A stretch of 64,000 nt of DNA, from NCBI GenBank assembly GCA_965249895.1, contig CBDFNC010000005.1:682001-746000 (forward strand), written 5' to 3'. Below are positions 32,949 through 42,697 of this stretch, one piece after another; the stretch's first letter is position 1; the number at the start of each line of letters is the position of its first letter. The stretch is from CBDFNC01 sp965249895. Lineage in GTDB: Bacteria; Pseudomonadota; Gammaproteobacteria; Enterobacterales; CBDFNC01. Under the pieces are notes generated by a model. The model was not told where the DNA came from. It did no database searches and was given only the letters and a program-made list of their open reading frames with translations. Made by a program: the position numbers and the translations under genes.

Positions 32949-33539
32949 TAAAACTTGCTAAACCACCACCTCTGGTGGTGTGATTCGACAAGACTCTGCC
33001 GGGGGGTTACTGACTTAGCCCGCATCATAAGTAACCTTTTTGTTGTGTTGACCCTGATATTGATAAAAAAGAGCTAAAACATGACTTACTTAGCATATAT
33101 ACGAACAATTGACAGTAACAACAATTAAAGCTTACATCTAAAGTAAGAGGGGAAATAGGAGTAAATCACTACATTACGCATATTAGTTCGCATTTTTTAG
33201 GTTAAAATCACAAACAACAAACTTTTTCAATGATAGCTCAGAAAAAACTCATATTGCGCCAACTCTAGCGCACATTTTATAGTGATTTCACTGCGCTGAT
33301 ATAACCTTATGTTAGCGACTAAACCCAGCAAATCAGGATGATTTGGGTTTTCTTTTCTTCACTAAGGACGGACATGATAACGGCACGGGAGGCATAGTAC
33401 TCCTTAACTTGCCAAACTCCTCTGGCTACAACCTCTCTGGTGGGAATACCGCATAACCGCGCAGTATCGACGGACGCAGGCAAAATTTCTGCGACCGAAA
33501 AACACACCGAAAATTAGTACAGATAAATGGAATTACTTT
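32949..33539. other. Leader/promoter region of the GH19 chitinase gene
   Basis: About 590 AT-rich bases without a recognised gene lie between the MITE and the chitinase start. A small hairpin ACCACCACCTCTGGTGGT is at 32964-32981. No certain promoter could be assigned. The ATG at 33540 has no strong ribosome-binding site (GGAATTACTTT). Confidence 0.4.
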
Positions 33540-34970
33540 ATGTATAAACTAAAGCTTCTGTCGGCGCTGATAGGCTGCGGTATTGCAGCAAACAGCTTCG
33601 CGATGAATCCACAGCCTGATCCACAAAACCCCACTGGTTATATTGTTTCTAGAGTTGAACTTAAAGCTGCTGAAGACACAAAGACTGCTAACCCAATGTA
33701 CGAGGTCTGGGCGAAAGCCCTGGAGACACGTCCAAATAGTGTCGTCGAAGCAATTTTTCCAAGCACCGCTGGTAACCCGGAAAACGTCAAACGGGTAGAG
33801 CGTGTATTCCCACTAGGTGAATGGGAATTCCTGACCCGGATGGCGGCAACTGAATACACTTACACCCGCTTCTTGCGTGCCATTGGTAAGTTCCCTGCGT
33901 TCTGCGGTGAGTACACAGATGGTCGTGATTCAGATGCGATCTGTAAAAAATCCGTCGTCACTGCATTTGCCCATTTCTCACAGGAGACTGGCGCCCATAT
34001 TAAGAAAGACAACATATGGGATAACCCGCTCGCCCTTGAAGAATGGCAGCAAGCATTGCTCCACGTGCGGGAAATGGGCTGGTCTGAAGGCCAGGAAGGT
34101 TACACTACAGGTTGTGGCCTAGATGATTGGCAGAACAGACGTTGGCCATGTGCCGCAGGCCAGGGTTACTTTGGCCGCGGAGCCAAGCAACTGTCTTATC
34201 ACTATAACTATGGCGCCTTCTCAGAAGTAATGTACGACGGTAACGCCACTGTGCTGTTGAATAATCCGGGTTTGGTCGCGGATTCGTGGCTGAACTTTGC
34301 TTCGGCAATCTGGTTCTTTTTAACGCCGCAAGCACCTAAACCTGCCATGCTGCATGTGATTGACCGTACTTGGTCTCCATCGCAGGGTGAAATCAATGCA
34401 GGGATTGGTTACGGTTTTGGTACTACTATCAATGTGATCAACGGTGGCATCGAATGTGGCGAGCAAAACAAGACCAAGAGCCAGCCTGTCAATCGGATCC
34501 GTTACTGGGAAGGCTTAGCTGCCCACTACAACATCCCTATCGAGTCGGATGAGAAAAACACCTGCTGGCAGCAAACACCATACGGCAGCCTAAACCAGAC
34601 TGGAGCTACAGATGTATTGCTCACCAACTGGGATGGTAATTGGCAGTATTATAAAGACCGTCCCGAAGGCGAGTCATTTGAATGTAACTTAGTTGCTTAC
34701 CAAACAGCCTACTCGGCGCTGGTTCCGGGTGACTATGAAAAATGTGTAACAAACTTATACCGTTCTCACCAAGAGTGGCCAGAAGTTCGCGCGGTTGATA
34801 AAATCGATATAAAACCACCGCCTGTTGGTGGTGCAGCTTGGATAGCCGATAAAGAATATCTGAAAGATGAGAAAGTGAAGTTTAACAAAAAAACTTACCA
34901 GGCCAAGTGGTGGACACAAGGCGATCAACCGGGCCTGGGGGGGCCATGGAAAGAAATTACTACTCCCTAA
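33540..34970 (+). CDS. Secreted GH19 chitinase with C-terminal chitin-binding domain
   Basis: This 476-residue protein has a signal peptide (MYKLKLLSALIGCGIAANS) and a GH19 domain (about 50-370) with the catalytic acid at Glu149 in FAHFSQETGAH, followed by the family's GYFGRGAKQLSYHYNYG and GTTINVINGGIECG motifs. A Cys-rich linker precedes a type 3 chitin-binding domain (CBM5/12) with AKWWTQGDQPG at the C-terminus. It would cleave chitin internally outside the cell. It ends before a strong terminator. A decayed copy of the same gene lies at 40015-40640. Confidence 0.94.
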   Translation: MYKLKLLSALIGCGIAANSFAMNPQPDPQNPTGYIVSRVELKAAEDTKTANPMYEVWAKALETRPNSVVEAIFPSTAGNPENVKRVERVFPLGEWEFLTRMAATEYTYTRFLRAIGKFPAFCGEYTDGRDSDAICKKSVVTAFAHFSQETGAHIKKDNIWDNPLALEEWQQALLHVREMGWSEGQEGYTTGCGLDDWQNRRWPCAAGQGYFGRGAKQLSYHYNYGAFSEVMYDGNATVLLNNPGLVADSWLNFASAIWFFLTPQAPKPAMLHVIDRTWSPSQGEINAGIGYGFGTTINVINGGIECGEQNKTKSQPVNRIRYWEGLAAHYNIPIESDEKNTCWQQTPYGSLNQTGATDVLLTNWDGNWQYYKDRPEGESFECNLVAYQTAYSALVPGDYEKCVTNLYRSHQEWPEVRAVDKIDIKPPPVGGAAWIADKEYLKDEKVKFNKKTYQAKWWTQGDQPGLGGPWKEITTP

Positions 34971-35062
34971 CTAAGTTGATTTCCGACTCTATACCTACAG
35001 ACTGCGCCTACACTGCCAATAACCGGGCTGGTAGCACGTCTAATTATCATTAATAACTAAAC

Positions 35063-35088
35063 AAGGGGAGCCAACTGGCTCCCCTTCT
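35063..35088 (+). terminator. Rho-independent terminator of the chitinase gene
   Basis: AAGGGGAGCC (35063-35072), loop AACT, GGCTCCCCTT (35077-35086), followed by CTAATA. Perfect 10-bp stem. The flanking A and T runs are short, so it may work in both directions. Confidence 0.82.
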
Positions 35089-35334
35089 AATACGTCAAAA
35101 AATGTTTGCCCATCTCCGTTAAAGATACTTGAAATCATTGCAGCAACACCCGTACTGGTTGAAAAACACAACTACCCTATGCTTCCCAATTCTCGTGTTT
35201 AAAAAACCGGGCCTCGCAGCTAGGGGGTTGTTCGTCAGTACTACACTAAACCACGCCATCAAAGCTATGCTGAATTGGTTTCTAACACCCTTTATTCTCA
35301 TTTTCTTAGCTCTTATTCATTTCCCTAAAAAAAA

Positions 35335-35357
35335 GCCCGCTGATGTAAACAGCGGGC
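35335..35357 (-). terminator. Rho-independent terminator of the 1106-residue GH19 gene
   Basis: GCCCGCTG (35335-35342) pairs with CAGCGGGC (35350-35357) around 7 bases. On the minus strand it is followed by T8, 45 bases past the stop at 35401. Confidence 0.85.
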
Positions 35358-35400
35358 CATATTTCAAATGGTTAACCTGATAAAACTATTTACTAGTCAA

Positions 35401-38400
35401 TTACTGAAGTGTAATCCCCATGGCATTTAACGCTTTAGCAAAGTTAGCCCTGCGCGCATCTAATCCATCTACCGGGCCTGCAGAACAACTGGTGATGTCT
35501 GGACAGCCACGATTAACAATACCCGAAGTATCATCAATAAACTTGGTGCCGACAAAGCCGCCGTCAACAAAAGCTTTAAGTTGTTCATGATAATTCCAAG
35601 ACGCATAAGGGCCACCTGTATTGTCATACCCTTGTACTTCATTCATCCAGAAAAATATTCCCGCAATCCACTTAATTTCTTTGTGCTCTTGGGTGCTACA
35701 CACCAGCTCTGGGTTAGAGCAAAGGTCCATATCCGCATACAGAGGGCTATCAGGAGCAGGTTTAACCAAGGTTCCTTCAACAACCTGACCTATATTAGCC
35801 GGATCCACATGACTACGACCCAGGAAGTGGTTCAGCTTACCGAAGTTTAACCGTCCGGTCGTCTGGATTACCCCCCTTCCCCACCAGCCACAACCTTCTA
35901 ATGACTTACCGGCGCTGCCATCCCAAATAAACCGCCCTGCTTGTTGACCATCATATATTTCACACTCTTTACGCTGATAGGCTTGCTTACTCTTATCCAC
36001 GATACCGGCTACTGGGGTGCAGCCAGGGTTATGGTCCCAACGTCCCACATGACCACCAACCAGCAGACCTTTTTCCTGTAGCACTGAATCCGGTGCAGTA
36101 AATAGAGGAGCTGGCGCACCATACCACTTGGCATGGGTTATCGCTGTGGTCTCCATCTTAGGATTGCGCGGGCAGGAATAAGGATTATCGGTGCCGTTCG
36201 CATTGGTGCCATAATCTGCATAAACCTGCTGCAATTGACCGCACGATGAAGACAAGGGATAGTTCACCGGATCACCGGAATCGATGGACCAGTTGTTTTC
36301 GTCACAAGCATCATACTGAATGGTTTCCTTCATGCTCTGGGCAAGAAACGATGCAATAGCGACCTTAGCGTACTTGATATTTGTTGCCTCATCGACGTTG
36401 GGGTCTATGAGCCAGAACTTAACATTTTCAACTCCTTCATTATGCATGGCGTTCAGCGCAGCCAGGAAGTCAGCCCACTTATAGATAGTGGAAGGTACCC
36501 AGGTCTTAGACGGTGTTTCAAAAAGGAACACCTGATTGTTCATGGTTGATTCAATACTCTGTAAATCACTGTTAAGCGCAGGAATAGAGGTTAATGGTTT
36601 AGCCCCCGTTGCAGTGCCCACATGATAAAGCGGAATTTTTCCCTTGGTTTGATAATCAACTACCTTATTTTTCAACCAGTTGTTATCTCCACTCCCGTTT
36701 GTCGAAATGGGAACAACCCCGGTAGTAGATCCACCACCCCACATAATAGAGAACACATTACTATAAGCGGCATGACGTAACCTGCTCATTCCCCAGTCAT
36801 GGTCAGGCGTTTGCTGTAACAGGCCCTGCACCGAGGTAGCGCCATCATACACACTGGCACTGAGTGGAATATTCAGCACTTCACTACGAACATTCGCGAT
36901 GTCAGTACCAATATTTTTATCACCCATAAAAAAGCTGGCTGCACTTGCTGAATGATTTAGCAGATCGTAACTACCCGTCTGTTCACCCAGTGTGGCCATA
37001 TGCCCGCCGGGGATCTGCCAAAGCATTGCCGGGATATCCAGGTGATCCGTTATTTGCCTTACATAGTTAAGGTAGTTATCCCACTCTTTCGCGCCAAAAG
37101 CGTAATTGCCACGACCGTCAGGGGAAAAGCCATCACGTTCGTATTTGTCAAAGGTGAGAAAATCAGGGCGAAACGCGTTATTTGCATAAGCTCCAATCCA
37201 ATCGACAAAACCAGCAACATTTCGTGACGCGCCATTCCAAGTCGCTTCTAAACCGGTAAAATTAGTGTGGGTCCAATTCGCAGAGCCTGGATTCCATAGG
37301 TTAACTACCCAACCAAAAGGCACGTCCGGACTAAAACGTTTGATCACAAAGTTCTGGGATTGTACCCAACCCTTGATGTTATCAGTGACTGCCGAATTTA
37401 CTTCTGCTTTTAAAGCGGTGAGATCGTATAAAGTTGAGAGACTTGATTTAGCTCCATTAGAATCGGAAACCAGGTAATTCTCTTCTTTGGTTATCGCTTC
37501 TACTAACGCTTGTTTTACCTGGATCTGTGTCCAAGCGGAATCATCTCCGTAAGCTGTCTTAAATGAACCGTTTTTACTCTTTTGCCATTCCCCAAGTAAA
37601 TCTGCATTTAGCACTATTGAGCCTGGGTGAGCATGCTCGACATCCTTATTGGCCTGCATTACTGCCGTCATACGAATTAGGTTTTGATAGTGCATCACCA
37701 AGTTTGCATAATCAGTGATATCTTCAGCGGCAATTCCGCCTCCGCTAGCATTGGCGGTATACACCACCATAGTTGGCATCACTTTAGTTGCGTTGATTTG
37801 CTCTACGCCTCTGGCTTGCTGTAATGTCTGCAGGGTTACAGCTGGCTCGATTACAGCTCCTCGGTTGCCCGCACCATCACCGGCATATTTGAAGATAGAA
37901 TCAACTTGTGCCGCTGCAAAATCACTGTTAAGCGCCGGGCTGTTATCTGTAATGGTTCCCATTGCTAATGTACTTGGCCACCCCTTAACGGTCAGATCAA
38001 CCGGATCTGCCCTGTTGGACAAACAGGGGGTTAATTGAGTTCCACAAGGACCCGTACCAGGATCAACGTCATTAACCGTTACAATAACGTCATCGGTTCC
38101 GGTAAACTCATTATCATTAACAGATAACCTCAAGCTATAACTACCTTTGGCCGAGAAGCTTGCTGTTGTTGCCGAAGTATTTGCACTGCTAAAGGTAGTA
38201 ATTCCCGGTCCGGATACCTGGCTCCAGGTAACGGTAATAGGGCTCGATTTATTGTCATCGGAATAGCTGCCATTTAACGTTAAGGCATTGCCTAAAACTA
38301 TATGTTGATCAAGTCCCGCATTGGGTACCGGCGGCTGGTTAGCGGCGGTGCCTGTGACCGTAATATCCTGTGCAGCACTGATACTGCAAGACTCAGGAGC

Positions 38401-38721
38401 AACCGACGAATCACAAAGCTTAACCTTATAGGCGTAGCTACCGCCTATGGATTGATTTACGGTAAATTGACCTAATTGTGCACTTTGCCCATTAGGCGTT
38501 AATGCGGCGGAATGGATTACATTGTCATTTTCCAATAAATACCAAACATCGCCGTTTTCTCCCCACCACATATTCCAGGAAATAGTATATTGTGCCGGCG
38601 CCGAGTGTTCTGTATTCATCCAAGCGACTGTCGGTTGACCGGGTAAAGCTAAAACATTAGGCGCGGCCAACGATGTTATAACTACTAACATCCCACCACG
38701 TATAAGTTTAAAAGGAGCCAT
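35401..38721 (-). CDS. Large secreted GH19 chitinase with Ig-like and PKD-type domains
   Basis: This 1106-residue protein has a signal peptide (LVVITSLAAPNVLA). An Ig-like chitinase N-domain (about 27-125, QPTVAWMNTEHSAPAQYTIS) is followed by a PKD-type repeat (about 130-215, NAGLDQHIVLGNALTLNGSY). A long middle region (about 240-720) has barrel-like motifs such as RPDFLTFDKYERDG and MLWQIPGGHMATLG that I cannot assign firmly. The C-terminal 350 residues are a GH19 domain, with the acid in FLAQSMKETIQYD and GWWGRGVIQTTGRLNFGK. The middle may be a second glycosidase domain, which would make this a bifunctional chitin-degrading enzyme (inference). It is convergent with the smaller GH19 gene. 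Confidence 0.88.
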   Translation of the reverse strand: MAPFKLIRGGMLVVITSLAAPNVLALPGQPTVAWMNTEHSAPAQYTISWNMWWGENGDVWYLLENDNVIHSAALTPNGQSAQLGQFTVNQSIGGSYAYKVKLCDSSVAPESCSISAAQDITVTGTAANQPPVPNAGLDQHIVLGNALTLNGSYSDDNKSSPITVTWSQVSGPGITTFSSANTSATTASFSAKGSYSLRLSVNDNEFTGTDDVIVTVNDVDPGTGPCGTQLTPCLSNRADPVDLTVKGWPSTLAMGTITDNSPALNSDFAAAQVDSIFKYAGDGAGNRGAVIEPAVTLQTLQQARGVEQINATKVMPTMVVYTANASGGGIAAEDITDYANLVMHYQNLIRMTAVMQANKDVEHAHPGSIVLNADLLGEWQKSKNGSFKTAYGDDSAWTQIQVKQALVEAITKEENYLVSDSNGAKSSLSTLYDLTALKAEVNSAVTDNIKGWVQSQNFVIKRFSPDVPFGWVVNLWNPGSANWTHTNFTGLEATWNGASRNVAGFVDWIGAYANNAFRPDFLTFDKYERDGFSPDGRGNYAFGAKEWDNYLNYVRQITDHLDIPAMLWQIPGGHMATLGEQTGSYDLLNHSASAASFFMGDKNIGTDIANVRSEVLNIPLSASVYDGATSVQGLLQQTPDHDWGMSRLRHAAYSNVFSIMWGGGSTTGVVPISTNGSGDNNWLKNKVVDYQTKGKIPLYHVGTATGAKPLTSIPALNSDLQSIESTMNNQVFLFETPSKTWVPSTIYKWADFLAALNAMHNEGVENVKFWLIDPNVDEATNIKYAKVAIASFLAQSMKETIQYDACDENNWSIDSGDPVNYPLSSSCGQLQQVYADYGTNANGTDNPYSCPRNPKMETTAITHAKWYGAPAPLFTAPDSVLQEKGLLVGGHVGRWDHNPGCTPVAGIVDKSKQAYQRKECEIYDGQQAGRFIWDGSAGKSLEGCGWWGRGVIQTTGRLNFGKLNHFLGRSHVDPANIGQVVEGTLVKPAPDSPLYADMDLCSNPELVCSTQEHKEIKWIAGIFFWMNEVQGYDNTGGPYASWNYHEQLKAFVDGGFVGTKFIDDTSGIVNRGCPDITSCSAGPVDGLDARRANFAKALNAMGITLQ

Positions 38722-40014
38722 AATTAATCATCCATGTGATTTGAATTAATTCCATTAAATATAATAGGAACGAGTTCAACTTTAATTGTTCTTCCCTCTC
38801 GTATTCTGATCGTAGGAGATAAAAAACATGAGAGATTCCAACTCATCCAGCATAAATAAAGATTTGTCATCCTGAGCGACACTACGCTAAAACGCTAGCT
38901 GTCAATAGTCAACCTTCTCACATCTCGTTTTAAACATATTACTATTAATCATCAGTGATTTTATATATTAACAATTAAGATATAAAAAGCGCATATTCGA
39001 TTTATTAATGATAAATTACAATGACTTACTTTAATTCGTTCATATTTTTAAGATGCCGAAAAATATTGATCAAATAATCAGACTTTACTAAAGTCAGTCA
39101 AAACAACCAAACCACCACCTATTAGTAGCTACCAATAAATTTGGACTAACCAAGAGAGCTATAACTTTAAAATCATAAAAGTCACTCAAGAAAATACTGA
39201 AGGGGTTTTTTGGAATAGCTATATCTTTAGGTCCTGAAAAAAGTAAGTTAGCTAAAACACATACTTTTTATCTACTGAAGTTCAGAGTGTTAACTATTAT
39301 TATATCTTTATGAATCTACACACCTAGAAAATCAACACGGTTTTTATCGAACATTAGTAGTAATTTACACTCACCCTGTTCGCTTTCGAACAAACTATTA
39401 CTAAAGACACTTCACTAACTATTAGGTTATTCGCGATATGTTTACTTAACCTTTCGTTCTACTAACTTATTAAACAACAATATAGATTCATCAGTTGACA
39501 TAATTAATACTCGGTAAAGATCATTAGAATCTACACATCTTGAATGATCTATGTACAAAGAGAGACAATATCCGCCGGGTCCACTAAGCGGTTGTACTTC
39601 AAAGTCGGCATGGGCACCTATTTGTCAGTGAAATGAAAGTGATGTTACATCGAAAATCAGAAAATCACGGCAGGGGGCCAAGCTTAGCCCGACTGATTCT
39701 AAATCTAGTGAGTGATGATCAGGCAATGAACTAGCTCATTGTTATTTTTTCAGTAACGTATGGGAAGTAGAAGCAGCAGAAGTGCCACGTGGCATTGCTG
39801 GCGGTGTAGCATAGAATAATGGTTTAAATTACTGAAATCAGGTGGTTTCCAGTTAGAGAAGTGACTCAGCGAGCTTCAAGCTGTACAACAATGAAACACA
39901 GCGGCTGAAATGGTTTCTAAAAAATAAGTAGTCGATTCATTAAGTGCTCAAAGCCGGTGACTCTCCCCAATCTTGTTTAATCGGTTGCAATGAGTAATTC
40001 AGATAGAGCATTTC
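38722..40014. other. Long AT-rich intergenic region
   Basis: No gene is recognised in about 1.3 kb. 38722-39540 is very AT-rich and contains the promoter of the large GH19 gene. 39740-39930 has faint protein-like stretches on plus (ETQRLKWFLKNK) that could be a transposase remnant, but support is too weak to name it. Confidence 0.4.
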
Positions 40015-40640
40015 GGAGCCGCGGGTAACCCTGAAAACGTCAAGCGTGTATTCCCACAAGCTGAGTGGGAAAAACTGACCCCTGATGGCAGCGCCCGAAT
40101 ACACCTATACCCGCTTCCTGCGTGCTATTGGCGAGTTTCCAGCGTTCTGTAGTGAGTAGACAGATGCAATCTGTAAAAAACCCATCGTCACTGCGTTTGC
40201 CCATTTATCACAAGATACTGGCGGCCACATTGCTAAAGACAACATTTCAGATAACCCTCTCGCCCTTGAGGAATGGCAGCAAGCCTTAGTACATGTGCGC
40301 GAAATGGGTTGGTCTGAAGGCCAGGAAGGTTACACCACAGGTTGTGGTCAAAATGATTGGCAAAACAGACGTTGGCCCTGCGCTGCAGGCCAGGGTTACT
40401 TTGGCCGTGGTGCCAAGCAGCTGTCTTATCACTTTAACTATGGCGCCTTCTCAGAAGTGATGTTCGACGGCGACGCCACTGTACTGTTGGATAACCCTGA
40501 ATTGGTCGCAGACTCGTGGCTTAACCTTGCTTCGGCAATCTGGTTCTTTCTAACACCGCAAGCGCCTAAACCCGCCATGCTGCATGTAATTGACCGAACC
40601 TGGTCGCCTTCACAGCGTGAAATAGATGCTGGTGGTCGGT
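40015..40640 (+). pseudogene. Truncated, frameshifted copy of the GH19 chitinase
   Basis: It is closely related to 33770-34400 of the intact chitinase gene at DNA level. Both ends are missing: signal peptide, first part of the GH19 domain, C-terminal third and chitin-binding domain. Several indels and an in-frame TAG (GTGAGTAGACAG near 40152) break the front. From 40295 one frame reads MREMGWSEGQEGYTTGCGQN to ASAIWFFLTPQAP, then ends at 40640, where unrelated sequence begins. It is a decayed duplicate. Confidence 0.88.
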
Positions 40641-40660
40641 TATGGAAAACCCCGATGGAT

Positions 40661-40689
40661 CCTGCATTTGGAAGTCATCTGGGTACACC
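40661..40689 (+). repeat. MITE-end-like direct repeat, left copy
   Basis: TGCATTTGGAAGTCATCTGG followed by GTACACC is related to 42661-42682 and to the right end of the MITE at 43108-43377. It marks the breakpoint of the chitinase pseudogene and encodes the last residues of the LysR gene. Confidence 0.55.
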
Positions 40690-41577
40690 TTGTAATTCTG
40701 GTATAGGGCTTAACTCCTCCACTAAAAATTCCAGTAAAGCTCGAGTTCGCGGCAACAGAATATTTTGCTCGTTCCATACAGCATAGATAGGTCGTGTTTC
40801 CCCACGCCAGTCAGGTAAGATCCTAACAAGCTTTCCTTGCTCAAGATGTGTGATGAGCTCGGAAACAGGACAAAGCATCACACCTTGGCATGCATCCAGC
40901 ATCGCTAACGCCACCTGTAGATCATTGGCATAAAAACGCGGCTCGATAGAAAACTCAAGCATATTTGAAGAGTGCACGGCATACAGTTTTAGTCTATTTT
41001 CAGACATCGCTGAAACCAAAGGTAGTTGCAGAAGCACTTCGGGATTGGCATCACTAGCAATGGTTTTAGCCACTTCTGGCGGGGCCACCAAAATAGTACT
41101 GACTTTGCCCAATTTACGCTGGCGAAGATTGGCATTTGGCATTGCGCCTGTACGAATGGCCAGATCAGCGCGACTACTCGCCAAGTGATCCAACTGATTA
41201 CTGAGAAGCATCGACAATTGAATGCTTGGAAAACGAGAGATAAAGCGGCCGAGGATGGGCTGCAATATGGTCTGGGTCAGGTTCACTGGCGCCAACAGAT
41301 GAATTCGTCCCTGCTCATGGCTGGTGTCTGCTTGGAAGTGGTTGATCTGTTGCTGTAAATCGTTGATCTGCAAAACACTGGCATCAAACAAGCGCTGTCC
41401 AGGCTGAGTCAGGCGGATCCCTTGTGAGGAGCGACTGAGCAGCGCGACATTGAGTTGCTCTTCTAGTTTCTGTATACGGCGCGTAAGCGTGGCGGCAGAT
41501 AGTCCATGTTGCTTTGCCGCAGCAGAAAAACTTCCTTGGCGCACAACGGAGACAAAAAGCGAAATAGAATCCAACAT
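40675..41577 (-). CDS. LysR-family transcriptional regulator
   Basis: This protein of about 300 residues has the N-terminal winged HTH (MLDSISLFVSVVRQGSFSAA, then QHGLSAATLTRRIQKLEEQL) and a type 2 periplasmic-binding effector domain (about 90-295). It resembles the AaeR/DsdC-like group that takes small aromatic or other effectors, but none can be named. Homology begins at ATG 41577, 20 codons inside the longest frame. It is divergent from the secreted protein at 41729, which may be its target. The last codons run into a MITE-end-like repeat. Confidence 0.9.
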   Translation of the reverse strand: MLDSISLFVSVVRQGSFSAAAKQHGLSAATLTRRIQKLEEQLNVALLSRSSQGIRLTQPGQRLFDASVLQINDLQQQINHFQADTSHEQGRIHLLAPVNLTQTILQPILGRFISRFPSIQLSMLLSNQLDHLASSRADLAIRTGAMPNANLRQRKLGKVSTILVAPPEVAKTIASDANPEVLLQLPLVSAMSENRLKLYAVHSSNMLEFSIEPRFYANDLQVALAMLDACQGVMLCPVSELITHLEQGKLVRILPDWRGETRPIYAVWNEQNILLPRTRALLEFLVEELSPIPELQGVPR

Positions 41578-41728
41578 GATTGCAAATATGAAATCATATA
41601 TTGTCGATCTGCCTATATAGTGCAAATCAGAAATCAATTAAGTTATCACAACAGCGTTCGCTTGCCTATATAGATACAAGCAATAGCGAGTGCTGAAAAC
41701 CGGAATGATCACTTGAGGTTGAAAAACG

Positions 41729-42394
41729 ATGATGAAAAAAGCCATCGCTATGGCGTTAGGAATATTTGCTTCTACAAATGGGTTTACCATGCAACAAATT
41801 CAGGAGGAAGGCTCGCCTATGAGTATGATCCAGGTACAGTTAAAGGAGCGATACCTTGGCTCTGAGTTAAATTTGGTTGGTGAGTTAAGCGGCCAAATGG
41901 GCAGCGCGAATGTAAAGCTGTTGCGTTTTCAGAAGGCAGTGAGGTCAGACATAAATCTTGGTGGAGAGCACGTTAGTTTGGTTATTGACCGCCACGGTAA
42001 GCTGAAGGGGATGAGTCGCATGTTAACTTCACTTGTAGCTGACAACAAACGCTCGCTACCAAGCGTCGCAGATTCGGAGCAGATAGCGAGGGAGTTTATC
42101 AGGCAACACGCGGCAGATCTGTATTCAAATATAAAGATCCAGTGGGTTAAGCCACACGACGAGCAGATTTCGTTTCAGGCAAACACCGTTACGCTGACAG
42201 GAATGAAAGTAAAGTGTCGGGATAGCGTTAGCGGCTTGTACTTTTGGGTGATTGTTGCAGCAGATCGCAGCGTAATGGTATTTGAAAGAGATATAGAGTG
42301 GAACTTTTTTCAAGGCGGCAGAGAAACACAAAAGTGGCTACACGACAGTTGGTTGGCTGAACAAGGCGCTACATTTTCAGCAAGTGTTAGATAG
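41729..42394 (+). CDS. Secreted protein of unknown function
   Basis: This 221-residue protein begins with a signal peptide (MMKKAIAMALGIFASTNGFT). The mature part has a PepSY-like alternation of strands and helix (VSLVIDRHGKLKGMSRML and DSEQIAREFIRQHAADLYS), the pattern of a PepSY/FTP-type inhibitory domain, but the match is by eye only. It is divergent from a LysR gene with 150 bases between, the usual arrangement of a regulated gene. A DUF2798-like remnant follows it. TTGAGG precedes the start. Confidence 0.7.
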   Translation: MMKKAIAMALGIFASTNGFTMQQIQEEGSPMSMIQVQLKERYLGSELNLVGELSGQMGSANVKLLRFQKAVRSDINLGGEHVSLVIDRHGKLKGMSRMLTSLVADNKRSLPSVADSEQIAREFIRQHAADLYSNIKIQWVKPHDEQISFQANTVTLTGMKVKCRDSVSGLYFWVIVAADRSVMVFERDIEWNFFQGGRETQKWLHDSWLAEQGATFSASVR

Positions 42395-42411
42395 GTTTAA
42401 TGCTGGAGGTA

Positions 42412-42655
42412 TACGATGACACTAAACTAAAACTACGTGTGTTGCAAAGCAGTTTGATGTCTCTATTCCTACACCTACCTAAGCTCGCTAATGACTTGTT
42501 GGGCCACCTTGATCAGTCTGGGGTTTACCAACACCTATTTTTGGGACTGGGGTAAAGCGTTTTTACTCGCTTGGCCCGCCGCCTGGCTGATCTAATTCTG
42601 CTTTGGTCCAGCTGTTGGTAAATTAGCAAATAGGTTATATCTGTTTAGCCGCTGA
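42412..42655 (+). pseudogene. DUF2798-like membrane protein, frameshifted
   Basis: One frame has SSLMSLFLHL. After a shift another reads CWATLISLGFTNTYFWDWGK and AFLLAWPAAWLI, then stops, then FGPAVGKLANRLY. This is the pattern of the small two-helix DUF2798 proteins (from memory). An upstream GGAGG and ATG 42416 start a 4-codon frame only. Non-functional as read. Confidence 0.55.
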
Positions 42656-42657
42656 AT

Positions 42658-42688
42658 CCTGCATTTTGAAGTCACTTGGGTATATACC
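42658..42688 (+). repeat. MITE-end-like direct repeat, right copy
   Basis: TGCATTTTGAAGTCACTTGG followed by GTATATACCC. It has the same orientation as the copy at 40661 and meets the left end of the IS630 relic at a central TA (GGGTA-TA-TACCC), as if two TA-targeting elements abut. Confidence 0.6.
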
Positions 42689-42697
42689 CGTTCTCCT

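Noticed and set aside
32964..32981. ACCACCACCTCTGGTGGT as an operator
   Set aside because: A simple palindrome with no known match; it may be a hairpin without function.
39541..39960. IS3/IS66 orfA remnant
   Set aside because: Only a dozen residues look transposase-like; not enough to call.
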